Source: a virus. From it: a DNA stretch of 64,000 nt. Made by a program: the position numbers and the translations under genes. This document shows positions 55,712 through 64,000 of this stretch, one piece after another. Below the pieces are notes generated by a model. That model saw nothing but the letters and a program-made list of their open reading frames with translations, did no database searches and was not told the origin of the DNA. Each line of letters starts with the position of its first letter. The first letter of the stretch is position 1. The stretch lies in IMG/VR virus record IMGVR_UViG_3300023202_000336, positions 1-64,000 of that record. One strand, given 5' to 3'.

Positions 55712-58015
55712 ATGCCCAACACGAGTGAGACGGCTCTCGAGAAGACCTTTTCCGACCTGGCGTATTCACATCTCCGGGACCAGAGCCAATCGCTTCTGGA
55801 TTATCTGGTCGGATTCCAGCTTCTGAAGTCCGAGGACGACGGTGAGCGCGCGGTCGGGATTTTCGGTTTCGAGGTCGATAACGACTATTACTACGCCCCG
55901 ATCTTCTTCCTGAACGGAGAGATTCGTGGGCTCGATACGCTTTATTCGGTGAAATCGGATCTCTTTATGCCGATTACCGAGGGCTGGGTCAATCACGTGA
56001 TCAATCGTCGGCAGGCGAATCTCGGCGATTCTGACCGCCGTGACCGTCGTGCTCGTGGCATCAACTACCCGAACTACACCCGATTGAAGATCATTCCCGG
56101 CGGGTCTGGCTCGGTGAATCTGAAGTTGGCGTCTGAGCAGCGTGAGGCGATGATCACGGCGATGACTTCGGAGCGTGAGATCCCGAGACTCAACCTGATT
56201 CAGGGCCTCAAGGAGGCCGGTGCGACCGAGTTCTTCAAGGAGGCGATGGAGCGTCATCCGAGAATGCTGGAGGCGTTCAATCAGTTCTACAATGTTTTCG
56301 ATCTCGAGCCTCAGCGGAAGCAGGCGGCCGAGGAGAAAGATCTTCCCGAGCCGGTGACGATCATTACGTCGATGACGGACGAGGGGGTCGATCAGCTGAC
56401 CGACGAGCAGCGTGAGACGCTTCTTGAAGGCGGCGAGGTTGCGATCGATAACCGTCCGGAAGTCTCTCGTTCGATCCTGTACAAGAAGGAAATCAAGCAG
56501 GTACTCGAGAACCCGACTAAGGGCGGCCTCTACGATGTCCTGTGGTACGATGGTTCGGTCTATCCGGCGCTGATCGCCCCGACCGGATCGTCGAAGAATG
56601 AGGTCACGGTCTATTGCCCTGAATTCGATATGCATTGCGAGATCGACAGTCGCTGTGTGTTCATCGCCCGTCGTTACGGCGATGAAGAGTTGCGCCGCTG
56701 GCTCGAGGATAACGCGGTGCCTGCGAGCGAGGCCCGCCCTGGGCAGTCCGGTATTTTCGTGAGCACCGAAGGCGAAGGGACTGGCGCTTTCTGTATCGAG
56801 GGGGCGACCCAGGGCGTCGACGGTTTGACGATTTACATCGTGCATGACACCTATGAGATGAGGGCGCTCGACGGCCATAGCGGACTGAACGTGATAGGTG
56901 GAGCTTCGCGCGGCAATAACGGAAATCCGACGCCGAATATGTATAAGGAACTGTCTTTCGGCGGAAGCGGGATGCATCACATGATCCCCGGGTTTTCGAA
57001 TCGCCCGGCGGAGGACCCGAACTGCCGCGTCAGTTCGATTATCGTCGCTCCCGAAGGCGGGTCGAATCCTCGGTACTCGAAGGACAAGTGCATCGTCAAT
57101 GACAAACACTTCTACTTCTTGAAGCTGAACAACTTCACGCTTCGTAAGCCTGAGTACGATGACCTTAATACGGCTCGGAGAGAGGAAGAGAAGTACAACG
57201 CGCCGAAGTACGACGTTGTCTTGAGCAAGACCGATTTCGGAAACTACGATACGCTTGCTGAAGGCCTCGATAAGGTTGCGGGCGACCTCAAGTCGTGGAA
57301 CGACGGAGATCAGATCGTGATCGACAGTGAGATCGGTCGTTACTCGATGAACAAGACTGCCGCCTTCAGACACCTGATGGTCGATCAGGGGCTTGGAGAA
57401 GATGACGCGAAGTTGGTGCTCAAGGAAGCCTCGCGTCAGCCGAGTACCTACAAGATCAAGAAGGTCGCAGCGTCCGAGACCCAGCTTCTTCAGCTTCCTG
57501 ATGTCGATGATACCGATGTTGGAGGGCTGCTCTCGTCGTTCCATCGGACACAGGTCCCGTATGCCACGGCGAATCAGGCTCAGACGATCGATAACCGTGA
57601 GTTCTATCGCTACTACTCTCCGTACGGGAGTGGTGGAGCGCCGGATAATGAGACGGACACGTTCTCCGTTCTTGAAGAGGCCGGAAAGACGGGTCAGAAG
57701 GATGTCTTCGATGCAGCGGCGCTTGCGTCGTTGATCAAGAATCATAACCCGACCGATCTCGTCGATCGGTTCCTTCCGACGATCGTTTCCGGGATGGACC
57801 GTATCGGCCGGATGCTGTTCCTGATCTACTGGCACTACGAGGACTTTGAAGAGCGCTACGGGGAGAACGACCTCAGCGAGCTGATCGATAATCTCCGTTC
57901 CGTCTTCGAGCAGCTGGGAGATGTGATCATCTCGGCGAAGAAACGGACGCTTTCTGGCGATCCCGAACATTACGGAATGGAAGCAGCTCCGCTTCTTGAA
58001 GGCGGAATGTCGTGA
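55712..58015 (+). CDS. Large virion structural protein (767 aa), unknown function
   Basis: Starts MPNTSETALEKTFSDLAYSH. N-terminal beta-rich domain (YYYAPIFFLNGEIRGLDTLY), a long central region with GLYDVLWYDGSVYPALIAPT and YTIYIVHDTYEMRALDGH-like strands, and a C-terminal helical domain (MLFLIYWHYEDFEERYGEND then LIDNLRSVFEQLGDVIISAK). NKTAAFRHLMVDQGLGEDDA sits near residue 550. It is acidic and soluble, and probably a major virion component packaged beside the polymerase. Confidence 0.5.
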   Translation: MPNTSETALEKTFSDLAYSHLRDQSQSLLDYLVGFQLLKSEDDGERAVGIFGFEVDNDYYYAPIFFLNGEIRGLDTLYSVKSDLFMPITEGWVNHVINRRQANLGDSDRRDRRARGINYPNYTRLKIIPGGSGSVNLKLASEQREAMITAMTSEREIPRLNLIQGLKEAGATEFFKEAMERHPRMLEAFNQFYNVFDLEPQRKQAAEEKDLPEPVTIITSMTDEGVDQLTDEQRETLLEGGEVAIDNRPEVSRSILYKKEIKQVLENPTKGGLYDVLWYDGSVYPALIAPTGSSKNEVTVYCPEFDMHCEIDSRCVFIARRYGDEELRRWLEDNAVPASEARPGQSGIFVSTEGEGTGAFCIEGATQGVDGLTIYIVHDTYEMRALDGHSGLNVIGGASRGNNGNPTPNMYKELSFGGSGMHHMIPGFSNRPAEDPNCRVSSIIVAPEGGSNPRYSKDKCIVNDKHFYFLKLNNFTLRKPEYDDLNTARREEEKYNAPKYDVVLSKTDFGNYDTLAEGLDKVAGDLKSWNDGDQIVIDSEIGRYSMNKTAAFRHLMVDQGLGEDDAKLVLKEASRQPSTYKIKKVAASETQLLQLPDVDDTDVGGLLSSFHRTQVPYATANQAQTIDNREFYRYYSPYGSGGAPDNETDTFSVLEEAGKTGQKDVFDAAALASLIKNHNPTDLVDRFLPTIVSGMDRIGRMLFLIYWHYEDFEERYGENDLSELIDNLRSVFEQLGDVIISAKKRTLSGDPEHYGMEAAPLLEGGMS

Positions 58016-58026
58016 AATAGGAACCT

Positions 58027-58248
58027 ATGCGCAAGGAAAACGCAGCTCAGATACTCAGGCGGATCTTTGAGAAGAACGCTGAAGGGGAAGGAGGCCCTCC
58101 GTTGAGGACCGACTCCGGGTATGATTACGGGACCGTCTCTTCGGCTGTCCAGAAGGAATCACCGCAGCAGGGCGAGCGCGGGTTGATGAACAGCTCGAAA
58201 ACTGCTTCGATCCTTTCGAAGACTTTTCATAAGCTCGCAAATCGATAA
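58027..58248 (+). CDS. Small protein with KTA motif (73 aa)
   Basis: MRKENAAQILRRIFEKNAEG at the start and SSKTASILSKTFHKLANR at the end are two related amphipathic helices joined by a flexible Gly/Ser/Gln linker. This K-x-A helix recurs in many proteins of the cluster. Possibly a virion packaging or processing tag protein. Confidence 0.5.
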   Translation: MRKENAAQILRRIFEKNAEGEGGPPLRTDSGYDYGTVSSAVQKESPQQGERGLMNSSKTASILSKTFHKLANR

Positions 58249-58277
58249 CCTCATAAAACCTTACAGGGAGTAGATTC

Positions 58278-58469
58278 ATGGCTTTGACCAAGAAGGCGGC
58301 TGCTGAGAAGCTGGCGCAGGATGCTCAGAACGATCGCGAGAACGCGTTCGAGTTCGGGTTCTACAAGATCGCGCAGGATCTCGGCCTCAGCGAGGACGAG
58401 TACTCGAACTTCTATCAGGCAGGACTCGACAAGTTCGCGACCGCGTACGAGCAGGAAAACAGTAAGTAA
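58278..58469 (+). CDS. Small helical protein with FGFYKIAQDLGL motif (63 aa)
   Basis: Ribosome site AGGGAG. The protein is essentially two helices: AAAEKLAQDAQNDRENAFEF and GFYKIAQDLGLSEDEYSNFY followed by QAGLDKFATAYEQ. The motif resembles HAFRFGFVKAARDVGYF in the protein at 43146, so it may be a stand-alone version of a shared virion module. Confidence 0.55.
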   Translation: MALTKKAAAEKLAQDAQNDRENAFEFGFYKIAQDLGLSEDEYSNFYQAGLDKFATAYEQENSK

Positions 58470-58473
58470 TTCG

Positions 58474-59265
58474 ATGCTGATAGCGCCGAGCCGCCCTGAC
58501 TGGCGTTGGGCGCGAGTTGCCGAGCTTTCTCAGTATTCGGATACGCGAGCCCTCGCTCGTCTTTCGAAAGACGATCAGCAGACGCAACGTGCGTTTCGCT
58601 TCAAGCGTGCTTTCGACCGTGGTGCCGGTGACGAGTATCCAGAACTACTCGCAGCGCACGATGTTTTCGTCGAAGACCAGGACCGCCGCGGGATTCTCGA
58701 AGGGTTTCTGCTGACAGGGGCTTCGAACGAGGAGATTAGCGAGCATAACTGGGTCGACCCGAAAGTTGTTCAGGACTATCACGATATCTTCTTTGATGTC
58801 CGAGAAGGCCTGAAACACCCGGGATGGATCTGCTCAGCGGTCTTCAACGGGATGCCGCATAAAGGTGCGCACGCCGGTGATAAGATCGGGATGGCACATC
58901 GTTTCGCTTGGTTCGGCGGATTCGACCTCTTCAAGCGGATGGTGGTACAGGGGCTTGCCCCCGCTGAGACTCACGAGGTGCTTAGGAGCATCACTCGGGA
59001 CGTGCTCATGAAGAACTCGGTCGAATCGGCGCTGAGCTATGGGAGTCGCGGCGATATCGCTCACGAGTACATGCGGATGGCCTTTAACAAGGATAACTTC
59101 GAAGACGATGACGCGAAATCGATGGATACCGATTACGAGAAGGCAGTCGACGCGTTCTTTACAGGGATCGGTATCTCCGTTGCGGATGCAACTGATTCGC
59201 GTAATTTGGAAGCACCGAAACAAGAGCCCCGCGAGGCCGATTACGAGGTAGTCAAAGATGGCTGA
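58474..59265 (+). CDS. HTH-like protein (263 aa), phage assembly or regulatory
   Basis: ATG 58474 is chosen because the upstream in-frame sequence is a shadow of the previous gene. The core GILEGFLLTGASNEEISEHN then WVDPKVVQDYHDIFFDVREG combines a helix-turn-helix-like unit with the phage-typical FFDVRxxL segment. A helical domain follows (HRFAWFGGFDLFKRMVVQGL) and an acidic C-terminus. Could be a DNA-binding packaging or regulatory protein; small terminase is possible but not shown. Confidence 0.5.
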   Translation: MLIAPSRPDWRWARVAELSQYSDTRALARLSKDDQQTQRAFRFKRAFDRGAGDEYPELLAAHDVFVEDQDRRGILEGFLLTGASNEEISEHNWVDPKVVQDYHDIFFDVREGLKHPGWICSAVFNGMPHKGAHAGDKIGMAHRFAWFGGFDLFKRMVVQGLAPAETHEVLRSITRDVLMKNSVESALSYGSRGDIAHEYMRMAFNKDNFEDDDAKSMDTDYEKAVDAFFTGIGISVADATDSRNLEAPKQEPREADYEVVKDG

Positions 59266-60634
59266 TAATCTTATGAGCGACCAGCGGCATACTGAACTGA
59301 TGAAGGCAGCTGAAGCCTGCATCGGTCTGATGAACGTTGGTGTTCGCCCGAATCCGGCGCTTGCGAAGATCGCTGACGATCATCATATGAACGAGAAGGA
59401 AGTCTCGTTGGTCAGTCATGCGGTGAATAACTCGAAGCAGCTGGCGCACCTTCAGACGACTTCTCCCGAGAAGAGAGAAGAGGAGTTTCCGATTACCGAC
59501 GCCGAAGAGGTGAAGGTGATTCGGACGCAGCCTTTGACGAATGCTGAGGACGACCCAGGTGATCGGTACGGGCCTCAGGACGAGAAGGGTGAGACGACTA
59601 AACAGAAGTATCATGAGAATGATGCGCTCGATATCAAGGAGGAGCTGGATAAGGAAGCTGCCGCCTCTTATAGCGAGAACTCGGACTTCCGCCTTCAGCC
59701 GTCCCAGCCTGATGCCGTTTCGACGCTGAGATCAGCTTGGGGCCTCGAGAAGGGGGTTCCGAAGCTCGCTGAGTACGAGGATCCCAACCCGTTTGCGAAG
59801 CTCGACTACTATCGGATTGGTGTGGAAGAGGCGCGACTCAAGTACGCCGCTGCACGTGATCAGGCCATTTCAGCGATTAATTCGCTTTCGGAGAGCTTTC
59901 GTCGAGTCGATGCGCCGCGTTTCGCTGAGTTCGAGAAAGCGGCGGCTGCAACCGGCGTGTCCCGGCGGACGCTCGATTTCATCTACGAAGCCGGTCGTCT
60001 CGAGAAGTTCGGGGAAGAGCGTGCCGATTTGACCCAGAAGCTGGCGTCGCCGCTCTATATTACTTCGAAGACGAATGAGTATGTTCAGAAGAGTGTATGC
60101 GCGGACAATTTTCTCAAAGAAGCGATCGACGCGTCAGCGGCGCTAAGTGTAATCAAGAAGAGGGCTGAAGCTGCTTCTCCGAAGATCGCTGGAGATACTC
60201 CGACCGGAGTTCCTGGTGACATCTTCAAGATCGACCTCGACCCGCAGCCTGCGGAAGAGGCTCTCTCGAGAGCTCCGTCTGAGTTTCTCGGTCTCGGAGA
60301 GGACCCGGTTGAGGGGATCCGTGGTATCGCTGGGATAGGTGAAGCTGAAAAAGATAAGAAAGAGCCTCGTCTTTCGCAGGAAGCGACGCAGGAGATGGCA
60401 AACTTCGAGGCTCGTGCCGTGCTCGAAGAGTTGATGGAAGACCCAGTGGTCGGCGGGTATAGCATGCCGGAAGTGGTTGAAGCCTATAACGCCGCGATGT
60501 CGGTGAATCCGAACTTTGGAAAGGCGGCGTTGACGAGCTACATGCGTCAGCATCTGGCCACCGAAGGCGCGGTTCCGCTCGATCTCCAGCTGAGAGCTTC
60601 TCCGCGCACGCCTGCTGGGGTGGGAGGAGACTAA
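59258..60634 (+). CDS. Virion-cluster protein (458 aa)
   Basis: Overlaps the preceding gene by eight bases. Soluble, acidic, mostly helical, with repeated short blocks such as AEYEDPNPFAKLDYYRIGVE, FAEFEKAAAATGVSRRTLDF and LASPLYITSKTNEYVQKSVC. GVPKLAEYEDP and similar K-x-A sequences are potential processing or tag sites. The C-terminal helical domain (MPEVVEAYNAAMSVNPNFGK) ends in a flexible tail. Function unknown. Confidence 0.5.
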   Translation: MADNLMSDQRHTELMKAAEACIGLMNVGVRPNPALAKIADDHHMNEKEVSLVSHAVNNSKQLAHLQTTSPEKREEEFPITDAEEVKVIRTQPLTNAEDDPGDRYGPQDEKGETTKQKYHENDALDIKEELDKEAAASYSENSDFRLQPSQPDAVSTLRSAWGLEKGVPKLAEYEDPNPFAKLDYYRIGVEEARLKYAAARDQAISAINSLSESFRRVDAPRFAEFEKAAAATGVSRRTLDFIYEAGRLEKFGEERADLTQKLASPLYITSKTNEYVQKSVCADNFLKEAIDASAALSVIKKRAEAASPKIAGDTPTGVPGDIFKIDLDPQPAEEALSRAPSEFLGLGEDPVEGIRGIAGIGEAEKDKKEPRLSQEATQEMANFEARAVLEELMEDPVVGGYSMPEVVEAYNAAMSVNPNFGKAALTSYMRQHLATEGAVPLDLQLRASPRTPAGVGGD

Positions 60635-60635
60635 C

Positions 60636-61619
60636 ATGCCTTTCGCAGAGGTCGCTGCCGACGTTCTGACTGATCCTCAGAAGCAGATGAAAGTTGCCGC
60701 GGAGGTGGGTGACGAGGAGGCGCAGTCTGCTGAGGAGCGTGCGAAGAGTCGTCGTCTCAAGGCGATTCTTTATACGTTGGCGGGGATCGGTACCGTAGGG
60801 CTTGGTTCTTACTTTCTTCTCAAACACCCCGATAAGGTCGCTGAAGGGGTGAGAAAGGTTTTTGGTGGAGAGGAAGAGCCAGAGCAGACCGCTGCAGAAC
60901 GTTTGAAAGGAGCGGTTACCTCTCCGAGTATAGCGGGCGGTCTTGCTTACCTCGGTGCCGGAACTCGAACTGGCGCTTCGTATCTTCCGAGGACGCTTCA
61001 GAAGTTTCCGTTCTTTACGGGTGACCGTGCGCTTTCGCTCGAAAATCTTCGAAAGCATATTGCCGCGGTCTCAACACCTGAAGGTCAGACAGCAGCCGCG
61101 CAGGCGAAGACCCCTGATCAGAGGCTCGGGGCTCTTATGACGGATCTTCCAGAGCTGGAGCAGCGCAGAAAGTTGCATAAAGAGCTGGGAAGGGCTCGAG
61201 GCAGAGAGGGGTCGATATTGAATCTCATCGCTGCTGATCCGAAACTTAAGCGCATAGATGAGATCTTGCAACTTCCTCGTGCGCAACAGCAGGCGCTGAT
61301 AAAGAAATTGAAGGCCCCGGCAAGGACCATTCCCGGTCTTTCCGGCCTCCAAGACGTACGGTTCATGAAGAACCTTGAGCGCGGCTTAGGAGAACTCGCA
61401 GCACAGGAAGGAAGGAAAACTCCTGGAGCAGGAGAGCGCGCGAGAGCTGTTAGGCGCTTTCTTGGAGCGGATCCTGAGACGCTTCACGGTGCGCTGAGGT
61501 CGTACCGGAAGGCACGTGCTCCGAGAAGTTTCTGGGGAGGCGTCGGGCGAGCTGCTGTTGTTCCGACGGCAACTATGGTCCCCGGTGCGCTTGAGACTTA
61601 TGAGGCATGGACTGACTAA
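60636..61619 (+). CDS. Virion membrane-helix protein (327 aa)
   Basis: A transmembrane helix at residues about 42-62 (ILYTLAGIGTVGLGSYFLLK) after a charged N-terminus. The rest is basic and helical (LEQRRKLHKELGRARGREGS, DEILQLPRAQQQALIKKLKA). The stop overlaps the protease start as TAATG, so the two are probably translationally coupled. Confidence 0.5.
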   Translation: MPFAEVAADVLTDPQKQMKVAAEVGDEEAQSAEERAKSRRLKAILYTLAGIGTVGLGSYFLLKHPDKVAEGVRKVFGGEEEPEQTAAERLKGAVTSPSIAGGLAYLGAGTRTGASYLPRTLQKFPFFTGDRALSLENLRKHIAAVSTPEGQTAAAQAKTPDQRLGALMTDLPELEQRRKLHKELGRARGREGSILNLIAADPKLKRIDEILQLPRAQQQALIKKLKAPARTIPGLSGLQDVRFMKNLERGLGELAAQEGRKTPGAGERARAVRRFLGADPETLHGALRSYRKARAPRSFWGGVGRAAVVPTATMVPGALETYEAWTD

Positions 61620-63523
61620 TGATTACGAAACTGATCCTTCCGCAGTCGTTTAGTTTCGATGGTCCAGCCGCGTCGTTGGTGCCACTTCATCGCGTCGGAG
61701 GGGCTGATTCGCAATGGTTGCGGAAGCATGCGAGTCATGGAGTCTTTCATGACCTCCTTCGAGACCTGAAGCCGATTCCTGGTAAGTCCGTTATTCATGT
61801 ACTCGCGGTCGGTGACGAGGAGCTGTGGGGCCCGAACCGAAACGGCGACGGGTTCAGTCGTGAAGATAATGTGACCGCGCATCGGACGTTCAAAGACATC
61901 GGTCACGTCTTCAGGCACCACCAGAATGATGATCCGTTCAAGGCCGTCGGTGATATCATCGCTACGGCGCATAACGAGAATATGTCTCGGATCGAGTTAC
62001 TTCTCGGGCTCGATAATACGAAGTGTCGCCGTGAGATCGAAAAGGTCGATAACGACGAAGATCTCCCTGTGAGCATGGGTTGCTTTACGGCCGGTCACTT
62101 TCTGACGCTCGAAGACGGGTCGGTTATTAGGTTAGAGGACGCAGTCGAAGGTCAGCAGGTATTGACGCATTTAGGTAATCGGCTACCTATTACACACGTT
62201 TTTAATCAGGACCCGTATACCGGCACGTTGTATACTCTGAAGGCCCGAACGGTTGAGGACGTTGAGGCTACGGCCGAGCACCCGTTTTTTGTAGTGCGTC
62301 AGGAGCATATTGTTCACACGGGCCGTAAAACACGCCGCGTGGATCCGTCTAAACTTAATCAACTTGATGTTACGTTAGACGCTGACTGGGTTGCTGCGAA
62401 GGATCTTCGGGTAGGCGACTACTTGGTTACTCCCGTGAACCTTGAAGAAGAGCTTCCGGATTACATTCCCCGTACCGACACCCCTGTTCTCGCAAGGCAC
62501 ACGACCAAGGCCTGTCGAGACTTGGAGACTACTCACCGCGGCGGAAGTAGGTTGCGTGTAGATGATTTCATTCTTACACCTATCCGTGATATCTTGTCGC
62601 GAGACGTTGTAGACGAGCCCGTTTACAATATTGAGGTACAGAGTGATAACTCGTACGTGATTAATGGCATCGCGGTTCATAATTCTCTTCAGGATTTCGA
62701 TGTTTGTTCTCATTGTGGTCATAAGGCGCCAACGGCTTCGGATCATTGCGAACATATCAAGAAGATGCTCGGACAGGTCTTGGAGGACGGTACCAAGATC
62801 TACATGAAGAACCCGAAGCCGAAGTACTTCGATCTCAGCCTCGTTTTCAAGCCGGCTGATCGGATCGCGTACACGCTTCGGAAGGTTGCTGCCGCTGGTG
62901 GCGAAGTCATCGGGGGCCACGAACTGGCTGACATGGTTGGTCTCGTCGATTGGACGCATCCGAAGATGGCTGCGAAGCGGACGCTGGCGGCGATGTATAA
63001 AGAGATCCCGATGACGATCCGTCAGGTGACACGTCCGAAGGACGTCCATCCGAATGTCGCTGCGGAGCTCAAAAAGCAGGCGAATCTCCACGGAATCGAC
63101 CAGTTGCTCGGATTCCTGCATTCGAACGGGTGGCTCCTGAGCCCACGTGACTTCGCCGAGGTGATCGGGCACCCCGAGCCTGAGAAGTGCGAAATGGCGG
63201 TTGCGAAGCACGATGGTATGGACGATTTCCTCGACGATCACAGCGAAGTCAAATCGTTGGAAGTCCCTGTCATACAAGACCCTATGACTTTGAGCGGGCG
63301 AGCTCTCGAGGAGCTTGAGGGCGCCTGTTCGATGCATCCTGACAAGGTCCAGAAGCGGGTGATTTCGATTACCGTGACCGGACCTTCAGAGAAGACTGCT
63401 CAGATCGAGGATACGGCTGAAGCGAAGGGGTTGGCAGCGCTGTACAACCACTATAAAGTAGCATTCGCTATGCAGTTCCAGTCTCGGAACGATATCCTTC
63501 GCAACGTCGCAGCTACGTTCTGA
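61619..63523 (+). CDS. Probable prohead maturation protease, interrupted by an intein
   Basis: 634 residues, 433 after removal of the intein (residues 155-355). The extein has VIHVLAVGDEELWGPNRNGD GFS, then GHVFRHHQNDDPFKAVGDII (candidate catalytic His followed by the P-x-G loop) and LPVSMG (candidate catalytic Ser, as in the SxG motif of HK97-type proteases). It continues with a Cys/His cluster DVCSHCGHKAPTASDHCEH and PKYFDLSLVFKPADRIAYTL. This layout is that of large-phage capsid maturation proteases. Gene order protease then acidic scaffold-like protein supports it. The protease would cut scaffold and head proteins. Confidence 0.6.
   Translation: MITKLILPQSFSFDGPAASLVPLHRVGGADSQWLRKHASHGVFHDLLRDLKPIPGKSVIHVLAVGDEELWGPNRNGDGFSREDNVTAHRTFKDIGHVFRHHQNDDPFKAVGDIIATAHNENMSRIELLLGLDNTKCRREIEKVDNDEDLPVSMGCFTAGHFLTLEDGSVIRLEDAVEGQQVLTHLGNRLPITHVFNQDPYTGTLYTLKARTVEDVEATAEHPFFVVRQEHIVHTGRKTRRVDPSKLNQLDVTLDADWVAAKDLRVGDYLVTPVNLEEELPDYIPRTDTPVLARHTTKACRDLETTHRGGSRLRVDDFILTPIRDILSRDVVDEPVYNIEVQSDNSYVINGIAVHNSLQDFDVCSHCGHKAPTASDHCEHIKKMLGQVLEDGTKIYMKNPKPKYFDLSLVFKPADRIAYTLRKVAAAGGEVIGGHELADMVGLVDWTHPKMAAKRTLAAMYKEIPMTIRQVTRPKDVHPNVAAELKKQANLHGIDQLLGFLHSNGWLLSPRDFAEVIGHPEPEKCEMAVAKHDGMDDFLDDHSEVKSLEVPVIQDPMTLSGRALEELEGACSMHPDKVQKRVISITVTGPSEKTAQIEDTAEAKGLAALYNHYKVAFAMQFQSRNDILRNVAATF
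62081..62683 (+). other. Protease intein (201 aa), no homing-endonuclease motif
   Basis: It starts CFTAGHFLTLEDGSVI (block A), has TAEHPFFVV (block B), block F (VYNIEVQSDNSYVINGIAV) and the canonical HN end, followed by Ser+1. At 201 residues it is a mini-intein with a short linker where an endonuclease would sit. The extein joins VSMG to SLQDFDVC. It is likely fixed and unable to home on its own. Confidence 0.88.
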
Positions 63524-63560
63524 GGATTCATTAGAACGTTAACCGCGTAAGGGAACGATC

Positions 63561-64000
63561 ATGACTAAGAGTCGAAACCTGCTGGACGAGCTGGATGGCC
63601 TCATCAAGCGTGCAGGCGCGAAGAAGGCCGAGGAGCTCGAGAAGGCGGAACAGGAAGAGCAGGCTGGAAACGGCGAGGAAAAGACCGCCGGCGAGACCAG
63701 CCGTAAGATGGACAACGAGGACGACAACACCACCGCTGCGACGACCGGGGAACAGGCCGCCGCGAACAAGCGTGACAACCGCGATCACTACTCGGCTGGA
63801 AGTACCGATAAGGGTGCTGAGACGAATCCGAGTGGCGAAGCGGTTGACATGAGTTCGGACATGGCCGACGCCGTCGATTCTGACGGGCAAGAAGGCCCCG
63901 AGCCCGGTCACGTCGCCGAGGGTGGTGTCGGTTCCGAAGGGCCTCAGGGCCCCGGCGAGGAGACCGACGTCCCGAATAAGGCCGGTTGGGATAGCGGCGC
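63561..64000 (+). CDS. Acidic scaffold-like protein, 5' part
   Basis: ATG 63561 behind AAGGGA; the open frame runs through the end of the window (146 codons seen). MTKSRNLLDELDGLIKRAGA KKAEELEKAEQEEQ is helical, followed by a highly acidic, disordered Gly/Asn/Asp-rich part. EEKTAGETSR contains the recurrent K-T-A motif. Its position right after the protease suggests scaffold or capsid precursor. The end is cut off. Confidence 0.6.
   Translation, partial: MTKSRNLLDELDGLIKRAGAKKAEELEKAEQEEQAGNGEEKTAGETSRKMDNEDDNTTAATTGEQAAANKRDNRDHYSAGSTDKGAETNPSGEAVDMSSDMADAVDSDGQEGPEPGHVAEGGVGSEGPQGPGEETDVPNKAGWDSG

Noticed and set aside
55766-57970. 734-residue minus-strand frame opposite the 767-aa virion protein
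   Set aside because: The plus frame has ordered domains and a clean start; the minus frame is Arg/Leu/Val-rich as expected for a shadow.

Overview
This window is a segment of a large double-stranded DNA tailed-phage genome, about 52-55 % GC by eye. Apart from one small minus-strand gene, every gene I can support lies on the plus strand. Genes are packed with ATGA, TGATG or TAATG stop/start overlaps and AAGGAG-type ribosome sites. I see no tRNA, rRNA, CRISPR array or insertion sequence. The 64 kb holds a portal protein, a probable prohead protease, a phage multisubunit RNA polymerase and a long tail-fibre module, but no terminase, major capsid protein or replication gene, so the full genome must be considerably larger. 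A lipobox-containing spanin-like gene suggests a Gram-negative host. I cannot name the host.

Layout. (1) 1-4081: an accessory and regulatory region. It opens with a tandem array of overlapping micro-genes built of a 12-bp / 4-residue repeat, followed by a zinc-ribbon gene, a small paralogous family with a decayed third copy, a lone minus-strand Phd/YefM-like antitoxin, a 460-bp stretch with a 67-bp direct repeat and 24-bp palindromes, and a gene with three helix-turn-helix units that ends in a textbook terminator. (2) 4172-25803: a tail-fibre and host-recognition module, with small paralogues, a staphylococcal-nuclease-like protein, a beta-helix spike, two large repetitive or Cys-rich acidic proteins and several trimeric-fibre-like proteins with reused ends. 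(3) 25938-28452: a membrane and probable lysis cassette (holin-like, inner and outer spanin-like), closed by a strong terminator. (4) 28492-45010: virion and membrane-segment proteins, a 1491-residue LigD-phosphoesterase / ATP-ligase / Cys-cluster / Nudix protein, a spermidine-synthase-like protein and the portal. (5) 45019-61619: the RNA polymerase genes and accompanying virion proteins. (6) 61619-64000: prohead protease and the start of an acidic scaffold-like protein.

The most striking content is the RNA polymerase and its inteins. A complete beta subunit is fused in frame to the N-terminal half of beta-prime (catalytic loop GGDYDGD) in one polypeptide. Beta-prime is then cut between two motifs that are nearly adjacent in bacterial beta-prime, and its C-terminal half (bridge helix and trigger loop) is a separate gene 3.3 kb downstream, with four unrelated genes between. 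The Cys residues of both beta-prime zinc sites appear to be gone. Three inteins interrupt three essential virion or transcription proteins: the portal, the RNA polymerase (between its two catalytic beta lysines) and the prohead protease (two residues after the probable catalytic serine). No functional capsid or polymerase could be made without protein splicing.

The location of the polymerase among capsid, portal and membrane-segment genes fits a virion-packaged polymerase, but that is inference. A recurring 16-bp palindrome (core GTGTTCGCGAGAACAC) sits just upstream of several gene starts and may be a phage operator or promoter element.
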